A stretch of 64,000 nt of DNA from Defluviimonas aquaemixtae (GCF_900302475.1 NZ_OMOQ01000001.1:1922001-1986000), one strand, 5' to 3'; counted from the stretch's first letter, positions 1-11,954 are shown. Notes: generated from the sequence alone by a model not told the origin. Numbers and translations are program-made.

Positions 1-685
1 GGACCGCGAGATCGAGGCGCCCGCGCTCCCAGTCGTAGCCGAAGGCCGTGGCCAGATCGCGGGCAAGGCCGAGCTGGCGCGCCTCGGCGAAATGCCCGGA
101 GAGCGGCTTCGGCGGATTCGCCGCGCCCAGGATCGCCTCGCGCAAGGCCACGAGACGCGGGCGCATCCGGTCGAACATCGCGGCGATCATGGCCGCCGTC
201 GCCTCGGGCTCGTAATCGTCGAGCAGCGCGTCGTAGGGATCGCCCGCGCCGAACCCGGCCGCCGCCAGCGCCTGCCCCTTCTCGCGCATCAGCGCCACGA
301 CCTTCTCGAGCGTCGGCAGGAAATGCGCGACGTCGTTCCGCGCCCGCGCCTCTGCCCAGATACCCTGCGCCACGCTCGTCACCCGCGCGATCTCGGCGGC
401 AAGCTTCGCCGGGACCGCCGCATTCCGCCCGTAGGCCCGCCGGATGAGCTCGAGCGACCGCATCCCCGCTGCGTCCGCCGCCTTCGCCTTGGCAAGCCAG
501 TCTCCGATCCGCGGATCGGTGCGGCGGGCATGCAGCACGCCTTCGATGGCCGCCATCTCTTCGCCGCGCTGCTCGGCCGCGCCCCGGGGCATGACGGTTT
601 CCTGGTCCCAGCCCAGCCGGCCCGCGATCTGCGCCAGCGCCTCGGTCTCGCGCTGGAAGGATATGAGTTCGTCGAAGGCGGTCAT
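1..685 (-). CDS. Carboxypeptidase Taq (M32 metallopeptidase), N-terminal part
   Basis: The first 228 residues of an M32 carboxypeptidase, cut by the window edge. The family removes C-terminal amino acids in the cytoplasm using one metal bound by an HExxH motif. Here the family signature around residues 25-45 is visible (GWDQETVMPRG followed by an Ala/Glu-rich helix); the HExxH site lies beyond the window. The ATG at 685 overlaps the stop of the upstream ctaA gene as ATGA, so translation is probably coupled. Identification rests on the N-terminal signature only, but that motif is distinctive. Confidence 0.85.
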   Translation of the reverse strand, partial: MTAFDELISFQRETEALAQIAGRLGWDQETVMPRGAAEQRGEEMAAIEGVLHARRTDPRIGDWLAKAKAADAAGMRSLELIRRAYGRNAAVPAKLAAEIARVTSVAQGIWAEARARNDVAHFLPTLEKVVALMREKGQALAAAGFGAGDPYDALLDDYEPEATAAMIAAMFDRMRPRLVALREAILGAANPPKPLSGHFAEARQLGLARDLATAFGYDWERGRLDLAV

Positions 686-1836
686 CGGCTGCCTCTTATG
701 GATCGGACGATGGGGAATTGCGCGCGGTGGCGGGCGCGCAGAATCAGCATCCAGACGAGCACGGCCATCAACTGATGCGCGAGGCCGAGCCCGAGCGGCG
801 CGGCATGAAGCACCGTCACGATCCCGATCACGGCCTGACCGAAGAGAATCACAACCGCCCAGTCGAAGGCCGCCTTGGTCGCCGGATGGGCCGATTTGCG
901 CGCCCTCAGCCAGACCACGAGGGCGAAGGCCAGAAGCAGGTAGCCCGACATCCGGTGCACGAACTGCACGAGCCCCGGATTCTCGAAGAACGCAAGCACC
1001 GCCGGCCCGCCCTCGGGCAGATAGAAGGCGTCCGCCGGAAAGAAGCTGTCGCCCATCAAGGGCCAGGTCGGGAAGGCGCGCCCCGCATCGATCCCGGCGA
1101 CGAGCGCGCCGAAGAGGATCTGGAGGAAAGCGAAATGCATCAGCCCGGTCGCCAGCGAATAGAGCTTCGGCTCGCGCGCCCGCCGCGCCTGGAGAAGCTG
1201 CGGCTCGGTGCGCGACAGCGACAGCATGTGCCAGGCAATAAGGCCGAGGATCACGAAGGCGAGGCCGAGATGGATCGCGAGCCGGTAGGAGGCGACGTCG
1301 ACCATGCGCCCTGTCAGCCCCGACGAGACCATCCACCAGCCAATCGCGCCCTGCAATCCCCCCAGAAGCCCAAGCGTCAGAAGCCGCCCGGCCCAGCCCG
1401 GCGGGATGCGCTTCGTCGCCCAGAAGAAGACGAAGCCCGCCGCCCAGACGAGGCCGACGATCCGGCCGAGCTGGCGGTGGCCCCATTCCCACCAGTAGAT
1501 GGTCTTGAACGCGGCGAGGTCCATCTGGCTGTTCTGAAGCTGAAACTCCGGACTCCCCCGGTACTTCTCGAACTCCGCCTGCCAGTCCGCCTCGCTCATC
1601 GGCGGCAGCGCGCCGGTGACGGGCCGCCATTCGGTGATCGAGAGCCCCGAATCCGTCAGCCGCGTGAGCCCGCCGACCGCGATCATCACCACGACGAGCG
1701 CGAAGAGCACGCCGAGCCAGATCCTGACCGCCCCGCGTGCGCCGCCGCGCCCCTGATCGATCATGCCGCCCTTCGGCGCCCCGGCAGGCTTCGACACCTC
1801 GCCAACTTCCTCGAAGATGCTCCGTTTGCCGGCCAT
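682..1836 (-). CDS. ctaA: Heme A synthase CtaA (COX15/CtaA family, alphaproteobacterial type)
   Basis: Integral inner-membrane enzyme that oxidises the C8 methyl of heme O to the formyl group of heme A for aa3-type cytochrome oxidase. The 384 residues hold about eight membrane segments in two related halves. The four conserved heme-ligand histidines are visible: H120 (in WEWGHRQLGR), H189, H294 (in FVHRMSGYL) and H354 (in LAHQLMAVL). A soluble tail of about 35 residues precedes the first membrane helix. It is followed by the carboxypeptidase gene with a 4-base overlap. A perfect 14-base palindrome lies about 55 bases upstream of the start. Confidence 0.95.
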   Translation of the reverse strand: MAGKRSIFEEVGEVSKPAGAPKGGMIDQGRGGARGAVRIWLGVLFALVVVMIAVGGLTRLTDSGLSITEWRPVTGALPPMSEADWQAEFEKYRGSPEFQLQNSQMDLAAFKTIYWWEWGHRQLGRIVGLVWAAGFVFFWATKRIPPGWAGRLLTLGLLGGLQGAIGWWMVSSGLTGRMVDVASYRLAIHLGLAFVILGLIAWHMLSLSRTEPQLLQARRAREPKLYSLATGLMHFAFLQILFGALVAGIDAGRAFPTWPLMGDSFFPADAFYLPEGGPAVLAFFENPGLVQFVHRMSGYLLLAFALVVWLRARKSAHPATKAAFDWAVVILFGQAVIGIVTVLHAAPLGLGLAHQLMAVLVWMLILRARHRAQFPIVRSIRGSR

Positions 1837-1890
1837 GCGCCCCTCCGTTCATCGCGCGGGACACTAGGCCCGGGCCCGGTGAGCTTCAAG

Positions 1891-1904
1891 TACCGCCGGC
1901 GGTA
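1891..1904. promoter_or_regulatory. Perfect 14-base palindrome upstream of ctaA
   Basis: TACCGCCGGCGGTA reads the same on both strands and sits in the 125-base gap between trmJ and ctaA, 55 bases before the ctaA ATG. The position suits an operator or part of a promoter for ctaA. No T-tract follows on the minus strand, so it is a poor terminator for trmJ. No regulator can be assigned from sequence. Confidence 0.35.
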
Positions 1905-1961
1905 TGCCTCGCTGCTGTTCAACCCGGCGGAATTGCCACTGGCGGCCCGCGGTACGCCCCC

Positions 1962-2699
1962 TTACCGGTCCCGCCGCCGGGTGATCTGTCTGAGCATCCC
2001 GTGCAGCGTCTGGACATCCGCCCGTGTCAGCGGCATCCGGCTCCAGAGATTGCGGAGGTTCAGCTTCATCCCCTCGGCCTTCGTCTCCGGGAAGAAGAAG
2101 CCGACCTCTTCAAGCCGCTCCTCATAGTGATCACCGAGCTTCTCGATCTCGATCGCGGGGGCAAGCTCCGTTCCGGCAAGCGCCAAAACCTCGGGAGGCA
2201 CAGCCGCACCCTGCCGCCGCCACTCATAGGCGCAAAGCAGAACCGCCTGCGCGAGGTTGAGCGAGGGGAAATCCGGGTTCACCGGCACCGAGATGATCGC
2301 GTTGGCGCGGCTGACATCCTCGTTCTCGAGCCCCGCGCGCTCCGGCCCGAAAAGGACCGCGGCCTTCTGCCCGGCGGCCGACAGGGCCCGCGCATGCTCC
2401 ATAGCCCGTTCGGGCGTCATCACCGGCTTCGTCAGGTCGCGCGACCGGGCGGTAGTGGCGAAGACATAGGCGCAGTCGTGTATCGCCTCGGGCAAACTCG
2501 CAAAAACGCCGGCCCCGTCCAGCACCCGGCCCGCCGCGCCCGACGCCATCGCAACGGCGCGCGGATTGGGCCAGCCGTCGCGCGGGTCAACCATCCGCAT
2601 GTGGCTCAGCCCGAAATTCAGCATCGCGCGCGCTGCCGCACCAATGTTCTCGCCCATCTGCGGGCGGACGAGGATAAAGGCCGGCTGGAGGTCTGACAT
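1962..2699 (-). CDS. trmJ: tRNA (cytidine/uridine-32-2'-O)-methyltransferase TrmJ-like (SPOUT family)
   Basis: SPOUT-fold RNA 2'-O-methyltransferase; TrmJ methylates position 32 of certain tRNAs with SAM. The 245-residue product begins MSDLQPAFILVRPQMGENIG. It has motif 1 (N18 in MGENIGAAARAM), motif 2 (VLFGPERAGLEN, residues 115-126) and motif 3 (PSLNLAQAVLLCAYE, about 145-159), which form the knotted SAM site. The frame extends 63 codons further upstream, but the first residues of the family align with the ATG at 2699, so I use that start. Substrate assignment to tRNA position 32 is by family only. Confidence 0.9.
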   Translation of the reverse strand: MSDLQPAFILVRPQMGENIGAAARAMLNFGLSHMRMVDPRDGWPNPRAVAMASGAAGRVLDGAGVFASLPEAIHDCAYVFATTARSRDLTKPVMTPERAMEHARALSAAGQKAAVLFGPERAGLENEDVSRANAIISVPVNPDFPSLNLAQAVLLCAYEWRRQGAAVPPEVLALAGTELAPAIEIEKLGDHYEERLEEVGFFFPETKAEGMKLNLRNLWSRMPLTRADVQTLHGMLRQITRRRDR

Positions 2700-2762
2700 G
2701 CGCGTTCCCGTGGGTTCGCGCGCCTGATACGATGGGCGGACCCGTATCGCAAGGAGGCGGCG

Positions 2763-3089
2763 ATGGCGATCGACCAAGGGCTCTTGCAGATCATGCGCGA
2801 CGATCTCGCGGGCGAGACCGTCACCGAGAAGAAGATGTTCGGCGGTGTCGCGCTCCTGCTCCGGGGCAACATGCTCTGCGGCGTCCATCAGGGCGGCGGC
2901 GTCTTCCGCGTCGGCAAGGACAACGAGGCCGCCGCGCTCGATATGCCGGGTGTCGTGCCGATGGCCTTCACCGGGCGCCGGATGGGAGGCTGGGTCGAGG
3001 TAACCGACGAGGTCGTGACCGACGACGCCCGTCGCGCCTGGCTCATGGCGCTAGCGCTTCCCTTCGTCAAATCGCTGCCTCCGAAGTGA
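2763..3089 (+). CDS. TfoX/Sxy N-terminal domain protein
   Basis: A 108-residue stand-alone TfoX N-terminal domain. The family signature is visible from residue 18 on: VTEKKMFGGVALLLRGNMLCGV, then FRVGKDN and the RRMGGWVEV strand. In gammaproteobacteria the full-length protein regulates competence. Stand-alone N-domains in alphaproteobacteria have no established role, and I assign none. GGAGG at 2754-2758 gives a good ribosome site for the ATG at 2763. It is divergent from trmJ with 63 bases between starts. Confidence 0.85.
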   Translation: MAIDQGLLQIMRDDLAGETVTEKKMFGGVALLLRGNMLCGVHQGGGVFRVGKDNEAAALDMPGVVPMAFTGRRMGGWVEVTDEVVTDDARRAWLMALALPFVKSLPPK

Positions 3090-3091
3090 GC

Positions 3092-3115
3092 CCCCGTAGC
3101 CAAGCGGGGATTTCT
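3092..3115 (+). terminator. Weak hairpin after the TfoX-like gene
   Basis: CCCCG at 3092-3096 pairs with CGGGG at 3105-3109 across an 8-base loop and is followed by ATTTCT. The stem is short and the T-run poor, so termination would be partial at best. It separates the TfoX-like gene from the ThiE-like gene. Confidence 0.3.
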
Positions 3116-3155
3116 GCGCTAAGGCCCCGTTCGACCTCAGGACCCGGAGCCGGAC

Positions 3156-3776
3156 ATGGCAGTGAACGACCGCCCGCAGATCTACCTCGTGACTCCGGCG
3201 GAGTTCGAACTTGAGAGCTTTTCCGACCGGCTCGCCGCCGTTCTGGACGCAACCGCGGTGGCTTGCGTGCGGCTGGCGCTTGCCGGAACGGATGCCGACA
3301 AGATCGGACGGGCGGCCGATGCGCTGAGGCTCTTGGCCCACGACCGGGACGTTGCGCTCATCATCGACAGTCACCTGAAGCTGGTGGAGCGCCACGGACT
3401 GGACGGCGTCCATTTACCCGACGGCGCCCGTTCGGTCCGTTCGGCGCGCAAGGAGCTAGGCGCGGACGCGATCGTGGGTGCGTTTTGCGGCACCTCGCGC
3501 CACGACGGGATGAACGCGGGCGAGGCGGGCGCGGACTATGTCAGCTTCGGCCCGGTAGGCGACAGCCCGCTCGGCACAGGCGCACGGGCCGAACGCGATC
3601 TCTTCGCCTGGTGGTCCGAGATGATCGAGGTGCCCGTCGTGGCCGAGGGTGGCCTGACGGTGGAACTCGTCGCCGATCTGGCCCCGGTCACCGACTTTTT
3701 CGGCATCGGAGAGGAGATCTGGTCGGCCGGTGACCCGGCGGGGGCACTCAAGGCGCTTCTCGCCCCGATCGGCTGA
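3156..3776 (+). CDS. thiE: Thiamine phosphate synthase-like protein (ThiE family)
   Basis: A 206-residue TIM-barrel protein of the ThiE/TenI family. ThiE joins hydroxymethylpyrimidine diphosphate and thiazole phosphate to make thiamine phosphate. Visible family features are the N-terminal YLVTP strand, the DGVHLPDG segment near residue 86, the ADYVSFGPV segment near 145 and the C-terminal FFGIGEEIW stretch. The phosphate-binding loops are diverged from typical ThiE (SPLGTGARAE where a T-x-T/K pattern is usual). No other thiamine gene and no TPP riboswitch is adjacent. It could therefore be a paralog with another role; fold assignment is firm, the reaction is not. Confidence 0.75.
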   Translation: MAVNDRPQIYLVTPAEFELESFSDRLAAVLDATAVACVRLALAGTDADKIGRAADALRLLAHDRDVALIIDSHLKLVERHGLDGVHLPDGARSVRSARKELGADAIVGAFCGTSRHDGMNAGEAGADYVSFGPVGDSPLGTGARAERDLFAWWSEMIEVPVVAEGGLTVELVADLAPVTDFFGIGEEIWSAGDPAGALKALLAPIG

Positions 3777-3806
3777 CGCGCGCACGGTCTGGCCAGCCCT
3801 CTGGGG

Positions 3807-4655
3807 CTAGTCGGTATTCGTCCGGTAGTCCGGTCGAAGGCTTCGCTGAAGCTCGTCCCGGACTTCGTTTTCGCAATGCCGGGCAAGCGCCTTGCGCGAG
3901 TGGAAAGCGTCGACCGCCACGGGCTCGTGGAAGACGACCTCGATCCGGCCCTGGGCAGGTTGGGCGAGCACTTTCAGAAGATGCGACGCGAAAACCATGT
4001 CGCCCCACCAGCCGTAGAACTCGCGCACCCGTCCGGGCGGCGCGAGATAGGCCACGCTCACCGGCTGAATTTGCATCACATGCTCCAGTCCATGGCTGTA
4101 GAACGCCGCGAACAAGGTCGATTTGAATGGCAGGACGCGCAACCCGTCGGTCGACGTACCCTCCGGGAAGAACAGCAGCTTGTGTCCCGCGCGGATCCGG
4201 TCCTCGAAGACCTGCTGCTGAACCTTCGCCTCTTTGGGGTTGCGCGCGATGAAGACCGTGCCGGTGGCGCGGGCGAGCCAGCCGATCATGGGCCAGGCCG
4301 CGACCTCGGCCTTGGAGACGAAGTAGACGCTCTGGCAGGCGTTCAGCGCGAAGATGTCGAGCCACGAGGAATGGTTGGCCACCACCGCGCCGCGCGCCGT
4401 CATGGGCCGGCCACGCACGTTGTAGGAGATGCCGCAGATCACCAGGCTCAGCCGGCAGACGATGCGCGTGACGAACGGCGAGACAGGCCGCTCCAGACCG
4501 GCGAGCGGTCGTTCGACGAGCCGGATCACGAGCAGGAGAAGCAGCCCGAATTGGACCACGACTGCAAACGCAAGGCCGCGCAGCGCGACAAGCGACAGTC
4601 CGAGTGGCCCGAGACGCGCGCGGTCGGAGGTAGCCTCGCTCCGCCAGGTGGTCAC
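3807..4655 (-). CDS. olsA: Lysophospholipid acyltransferase OlsA (ornithine lipid synthesis)
   Basis: Membrane-associated 1-acyl-glycerol-3-phosphate acyltransferase-family enzyme that O-acylates lyso-ornithine lipid. The 282-residue product has an N-terminal hydrophobic segment (about 20-47), the catalytic HX4D motif (H95 to D100 in NHSSWLDIF) and the glycerophosphate-binding FPEGTSTDG (163-171). Start chosen at the GTG at 4655, which overlaps the olsB stop as GTGA, giving coupled translation. Pairing with OlsB immediately upstream supports the ornithine-lipid role over general phosphatidic acid synthesis. Confidence 0.9.
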   Translation of the reverse strand: MTTWRSEATSDRARLGPLGLSLVALRGLAFAVVVQFGLLLLLVIRLVERPLAGLERPVSPFVTRIVCRLSLVICGISYNVRGRPMTARGAVVANHSSWLDIFALNACQSVYFVSKAEVAAWPMIGWLARATGTVFIARNPKEAKVQQQVFEDRIRAGHKLLFFPEGTSTDGLRVLPFKSTLFAAFYSHGLEHVMQIQPVSVAYLAPPGRVREFYGWWGDMVFASHLLKVLAQPAQGRIEVVFHEPVAVDAFHSRKALARHCENEVRDELQRSLRPDYRTNTD

Positions 4656-5437
4656 GCGCGCGCCTCGTGCTTGCGCGTGTAGAAACCCTTGTGGCGGACG
4701 CTCATCGCTTCGGTATCCATCAGAAGGCAGACATCGGTCGTGTTGAATTCGTGATCGATATAGGCGCCCTCGCCCACGAACCCTCCGAGCCTGAGATAGG
4801 CCTTGATCAGCGCCGGCATCGCGACCATCGCCTCGCGCCGGTCGAGCTGTTCGGCGGGCACCAGGTCCATGCTCTGGTAATGCGCAGGCAAGGCGCGGAC
4901 GCGGAGTTTCTCGGGCGCGAGATGGTGATGATGGAGCCAGGCGAGCGGCACCTTCAGCGCCTCGACACTCGTGCCATGAAAACTCGCGACGCCAAAGAGC
5001 ACTTCGATGCCGTGTTCGAGCACGTAGTCCGCGAGCCCGTTCCACAGCAAGAACATCGCCGTGCCGCCACGATACTCGGCGTCGACGCAGGACCGTCCAA
5101 GCTCCAGAAGCCGTCGCCCCGAGGCGCGCAGAGGGCCGAGGTCGTACTCCCCGTCGCAGTAAAACCGCCCGAACCCCGCCGCCCTGTCGCCGCGCAAAAG
5201 CCGGTAGACCCCGACGACATGGTCGAGCACAGCCGCATCCCGCCGTGTGTCAACAAGGATCAGGTGATCGTTGACGGGGTCGAGCTCGTCGCGCTCGAAC
5301 CGACCGGCATGGTCGACGAGTGGCCCGTCGCCCCCCAACTCCTCGACGAATACCCGGTAGCGAAGCCGCTGCGCCGCGAGCAGGTCGACCTCCGTAACGG
5401 CCAGGCGGACCAGAAGGGGCGTGTCGTCAGGGGTCAT
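4652..5437 (-). CDS. olsB: L-ornithine N-alpha-acyltransferase OlsB (GNAT-like hemolysin family)
   Basis: Transfers a 3-hydroxyacyl chain from acyl carrier protein to the alpha-amine of ornithine, the first step of ornithine lipid synthesis, a membrane lipid made under phosphate limitation in many alphaproteobacteria. The family core VRLAVTEVDLLAAQRLRYRV starts near residue 10, followed by ELGRSCVDAEYRGG and WNGLADYVL segments. I start at the ATG at 5437; an in-frame ATG at 5497 would add 20 residues and neither has a strong ribosome site. The gene overlaps olsA by four bases. Confidence 0.9.
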   Translation of the reverse strand: MTPDDTPLLVRLAVTEVDLLAAQRLRYRVFVEELGGDGPLVDHAGRFERDELDPVNDHLILVDTRRDAAVLDHVVGVYRLLRGDRAAGFGRFYCDGEYDLGPLRASGRRLLELGRSCVDAEYRGGTAMFLLWNGLADYVLEHGIEVLFGVASFHGTSVEALKVPLAWLHHHHLAPEKLRVRALPAHYQSMDLVPAEQLDRREAMVAMPALIKAYLRLGGFVGEGAYIDHEFNTTDVCLLMDTEAMSVRHKGFYTRKHEARA

Positions 5438-5528
5438 GTGCGGCGCTCGGACCTTCCTTTGCGGATCGGCGCGAGTTTTAGGGGCGGCATGCGTCATTTG
5501 CAACACGCGCGGATCGGGCAAGGGCGCG

Positions 5529-5556
5529 TTGACACGCCTTTGGGTTGTGCTAGCGT
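5529..5556 (+). promoter_or_regulatory. Sigma-70-type promoter candidate facing chpT
   Basis: TTGACA at 5529-5534 and TAGCGT at 5551-5556 are separated by 16 bases on the plus strand. The -35 is consensus; the -10 keeps T, A and final T. A transcript from here would cross the minus-strand DUF3553 gene in antisense before reaching chpT at 5780. Strength and start point are untested. Confidence 0.4.
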
Positions 5557-5574
5557 GGCCAAAACACCCGCCAG

Positions 5575-5754
5575 TCAATCCTCGGGGTCTATGACGAGAA
5601 CCAGTTCGACCTGCCTGCCATCGATCACCACCTTGCCGGCGTGTTCGAAGTTCACGGTGATCCGCGCGCCGATGCGGGACTGTACCTGGCCGAGCCCCCA
5701 ATCGTCATGCGAAGGGTGACGCACCAGCATCCCCGGTTCAAAGACTTCGAACAT
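5575..5754 (-). CDS. DUF3553 small protein
   Basis: A 59-residue protein beginning MFEVFEPGMLVRHPSHDDWGLG. The pattern G-x-x-V-x-HP-x-x-x-DWG-x-GQVQS, then a beta-rich half ending in ELVLVIDPED, is that of the DUF3553 family, small SH3-like proteins of alphaproteobacteria with no known function. The start at 5754 lies 25 bases from the divergent chpT ATG. A longer reading frame exists upstream but runs antisense through chpT and is not real. Confidence 0.75.
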   Translation of the reverse strand: MFEVFEPGMLVRHPSHDDWGLGQVQSRIGARITVNFEHAGKVVIDGRQVELVLVIDPED

Positions 5755-5779
5755 GATCACCTCCAGCCAAGGAGCCGCC

Positions 5780-6379
5780 ATGCAATCTGACAGCCCCGAT
5801 CTCGTCGCGCTTCTCGGGTCGCGTATCTGCCACGACCTTATCAGCCCGCTCGGCGCGATCGGCAATGGGGTTGAGCTTCTGATGATGTCGGGCGCGGCGG
5901 CGGGCCCCGAAATCGCGCTGATTTCGGAAAGCGTGACCAACGCCAATGCGCGAATCCGCTTCTTCCGGATCGCGTTCGGCGCGGCGGGCGACGAGCAGCG
6001 CGTGGCGCGCACCGAAATCCGCTCAATCCTTGAGGACATGACGCGCGGCGGGCGGCTGATCGTCGACTGGCAGGCGGCGGGCGATCCGCCCAGGCCTGAA
6101 GTGAAGGCGGCCTTGTTGGCGCTCCAATGCATCGAGACGGCGCTGCCCTATGGTGGCCGGGTCAAGGTCGACGCTGAGAACGGCTCATGGCGGCTCGTCG
6201 CGAAGGCGGAAAGACTTAACATCGACGAAACCCTCTGGTCGGGACTCGAGGGCCTGAGCGTGGGGACTGACATCGCCCCGGCGCATGTTCAGTTCGCTTT
6301 GCTGCCGCTCGAACTCGCCCGGCTCGGCCGCACGATTTCGGTCGAGACCGCGCCCGGCCGGATCGCGATCGGTTTCTAG
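5780..6379 (+). CDS. chpT: Histidine phosphotransferase ChpT family protein
   Basis: ChpT relays phosphate from the hybrid kinase CckA to the response regulators CtrA and CpdR in alphaproteobacteria, controlling cell cycle or, in Rhodobacterales, motility and gene transfer agent functions. The 199-residue product has the H-box SRICHDLISPLGAIGNGVEL with phospho-accepting H18, then a degenerate ATPase-like C-terminal domain without kinase motifs. Start set at the ATG at 5780, preceded by AAGGAG at 5769-5774; a longer in-frame start at 5753 lacks such a site. Its stop overlaps the convergent zinc-finger gene by four bases. Confidence 0.85.
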   Translation: MQSDSPDLVALLGSRICHDLISPLGAIGNGVELLMMSGAAAGPEIALISESVTNANARIRFFRIAFGAAGDEQRVARTEIRSILEDMTRGGRLIVDWQAAGDPPRPEVKAALLALQCIETALPYGGRVKVDAENGSWRLVAKAERLNIDETLWSGLEGLSVGTDIAPAHVQFALLPLELARLGRTISVETAPGRIAIGF

Positions 6380-6735
6380 CCCGGCCGTCCCGCGCAGATC
6401 ACGCATGTCGCGGCGGCCGGATCGACATCCAGCCGGCCCTCGCCGATGAACTCGCCGCAGCGGGCGCACCAGCCGAACTCGCCCTCGGCCATGCGCCTCA
6501 AGGAAGCTTCCAGCGCCGACCGGCGCTGCGCCCTGCGCGACTCGACCGCCGCCGCCATCGCCTGTCCCTGCATGGCGTCCATCCGGCTCAGCCGCCCGAC
6601 GCTCTGCTGATCCAGTTCCACCGGCTTGCGGTCGCCCGTCGTCGCCTCTGTTGCGGCATCCAGATCGGCGAGCTCGGCCTCGATCCGGGGGCGATAGCGG
6701 TCGGCGAGTTCCTCGTCCGTAGGCTCCGCAGTCAC
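6376..6735 (-). CDS. DksA/TraR-type C4 zinc-finger protein
   Basis: A 119-residue protein with an acidic helical N-terminal half and a four-cysteine zinc finger: C90 and C93 in WCARCG, C111 and C114 in TCVIC. DksA-family proteins bind the RNA polymerase secondary channel and, with ppGpp, tune transcription. This copy is shorter than classical DksA and belongs to the small TraR-like group, so an RNA polymerase role is likely but not certain. The ATG overlaps the proA stop as ATGA, placing it at the end of the obgE-proB-proA string. Confidence 0.8.
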   Translation of the reverse strand: MTAEPTDEELADRYRPRIEAELADLDAATEATTGDRKPVELDQQSVGRLSRMDAMQGQAMAAAVESRRAQRRSALEASLRRMAEGEFGWCARCGEFIGEGRLDVDPAAATCVICAGRPG

Positions 6736-7985
6736 GCGCGAACGGTCCCGTTGCCGGTGACGAGATACTTGAAGCTCGTGAGCTGCTCGGCCCCCACGGG
6801 CCCGCGCGCGTGCATCTTGCCGGTCGCGATGCCGATCTCCGCCCCCATGCCGAATTCGCCGCCATCGGCGAACTGGGTGGAGGCGTTCCGCATCAGGATC
6901 GCGCTATCGAGCCGCGTGAAAAACCGCTCCGCCGCCCTATCGTTCTCGGTGAGGATCGCCTCGGTATGGCTCGACCCGTAGCGCTGGATATGGGCGATGG
7001 CGCCATCCACGTCATCGACGACCTTCGCCGCGATGACCATATCGAGAAACTCTCGACCGAAATCCTCCGCCTCGGCGGGCTTCGAACCTTTCAGCCCCTC
7101 GGCCCGCACCTCGACCCCGGCCGCCATCAGATCGTCAACGATCTGCTGGCCGAGCCCGCTGGCGATATCCTTGTGCACCAGAAGGCATTCTGCCGCCCCA
7201 CAGATACCCGTCCGCCGCGTCTTGGCGTTCAAAACGACCGCGCGCGCCTTCTCCGGATCGGCGTCCTTGTCGACATAAACATGGCAGATGCCCTCGAGAT
7301 GCGCAAAGACCGGCACACGCGCCTCCTTCTGGACGAGCCCGACGAGCCCCTTGCCGCCCCTCGGCACGATCACGTCGATAAACTCCACCGCTTTCAGCAT
7401 CTCGCTTACTGCCGCCCGGTCGCGGGTCGGGACAAGCTGGATCGCCGCTTCGGGCAGCGCTGCAGACGTCAGCCCCTCCACGAGGCAGGCATGGATCGCG
7501 CGTGACGAGTGGAAGCTCTCGGACCCGCCGCGAAGGATCACGGCGTTGCCTGACTTGAGGCACAGCGCGCCGGCATCCGCTGTCACGTTTGGGCGGCTTT
7601 CATAGATGACGCCGACGACGCCCAAGGGCATCCTCACCCTCCGGATGCGAAGGCCCGAGGGCATGTCCCACTCGGCGATCACCTCGCCCACCGGATCCCT
7701 CTGCTCGGCGACCGAACGCAGCCCGTCCACAACGCCCCGCACGCGGTCCTCGTTCAGCATGAGCCGGTCCATCATCGCCGGGCTCAACCCCCTCTCGCGG
7801 CCGTAAGCCAGATCCTCGGCATTCGCCGCGATGATCTTGTCCCGCGCATTCCAGACGGCCTCGGCCGCGCCAATGAGCGCGGCATGTTTGCGCTCGGCCG
7901 TGGCGAATGCCAGCTCCGCCGCCGCGGCCCGCGCATTCGCGCCGATCTCGGACATCAGCGCGGGAATGTTCTCCAGATCCTTCAT
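6732..7985 (-). CDS. proA: Gamma-glutamyl phosphate reductase
   Basis: Second enzyme of proline synthesis: NADPH-dependent reduction of gamma-glutamyl phosphate to glutamate semialdehyde. Length 417 residues, normal for ProA. Aldehyde-dehydrogenase fold with the catalytic cysteine C262 in [11 protein letters not shown]. Start set at the ATG at 7985, six bases downstream of AAAGGAAG-type ribosome site; an upstream in-frame ATG is less well placed. It lies 54 bases downstream of proB, its pathway partner. Confidence 0.95.
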   Translation of the reverse strand: MKDLENIPALMSEIGANARAAAAELAFATAERKHAALIGAAEAVWNARDKIIAANAEDLAYGRERGLSPAMMDRLMLNEDRVRGVVDGLRSVAEQRDPVGEVIAEWDMPSGLRIRRVRMPLGVVGVIYESRPNVTADAGALCLKSGNAVILRGGSESFHSSRAIHACLVEGLTSAALPEAAIQLVPTRDRAAVSEMLKAVEFIDVIVPRGGKGLVGLVQKEARVPVFAHLEGICHVYVDKDADPEKARAVVLNAKTRRTGICGAAECLLVHKDIASGLGQQIVDDLMAAGVEVRAEGLKGSKPAEAEDFGREFLDMVIAAKVVDDVDGAIAHIQRYGSSHTEAILTENDRAAERFFTRLDSAILMRNASTQFADGGEFGMGAEIGIATGKMHARGPVGAEQLTSFKYLVTGNGTVRA

Positions 7986-8039
7986 CGCGCTTCCTTTCAT
8001 CCTGGTCCAAGCACCTCCGCCGGAGACAGCGCGCATGTC

Positions 8040-11409
<3,370 letters not shown>

Positions 11410-11414
11410 GGGTG

Positions 11415-11954
11415 TCAGTCCGTCCGGCGCAGATAGGTCCAGGTCGGCACGGTGGCGGCGCGGGCGACCGAATAGGCCTCGGCGTCGCCGAGATATTCGA
11501 AGCCGCAATTCGTCAGCACCCGGGCCGAGCCGGGATTGTCCTGGAAGACCTCGGCGAAGAGCGTGCGCGCCCGGTGCGGATTGGCCTCGACGATCGCGCG
11601 GACGGCCTCGGACGCGTAGCCCGTGTTCCAGAAGGCGGGTGCAACCCAGTAGGTGATCTCGCTCTGCTCGCGCTCCATGCGGGTGAGACTCACGAGGCCG
11701 AGGACCTCGGCGTGGCCGCGTTCGGATCCGTCGAGCACCCAGACATCCTCGTTCCGGTCCTCCGCGAGCGCGCGGGCAATGAAGGCCTCCGTCGCACCGG
11801 GGGGCAGCGGATGCGGGATCGCCCGCGTGGCCTCGGCCAATCGCCGTTCGGACGTGTGAAGCGAGATCAGCCCTGCATCCGACCGCCGCAAGGGGCGCAA
11901 TACAAACCGTTCAGCCGCCAGAGCGGGCTGAACAACGATAGATTCCTGAATCAT
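11415..11954 (-). CDS. GNAT family N-acetyltransferase (RimJ/RimL-like)
   Basis: A 179-residue single GNAT domain beginning MIQESIVVQPALAAERFVLR. Family features are the ERFVLRPLRRSDAG entry strand, the acetyl-CoA loop WNTGYASEAVRAIVE near residue 110 and DNPGSARVLTNCGF near 140. The ATG at 11954 has a strong GAGGAGGG ribosome site; the upstream in-frame start does not. It is probably cotranscribed with the tandem GNAT gene. Substrate unknown. Confidence 0.85.
   Translation of the reverse strand: MIQESIVVQPALAAERFVLRPLRRSDAGLISLHTSERRLAEATRAIPHPLPPGATEAFIARALAEDRNEDVWVLDGSERGHAEVLGLVSLTRMEREQSEITYWVAPAFWNTGYASEAVRAIVEANPHRARTLFAEVFQDNPGSARVLTNCGFEYLGDAEAYSVARAATVPTWTYLRRTD

Noticed and set aside
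3090..3155. Possible TPP riboswitch before the ThiE-like gene
   Set aside because: Only 66 bases, and the conserved CTGAGA-type core and second arm are absent.
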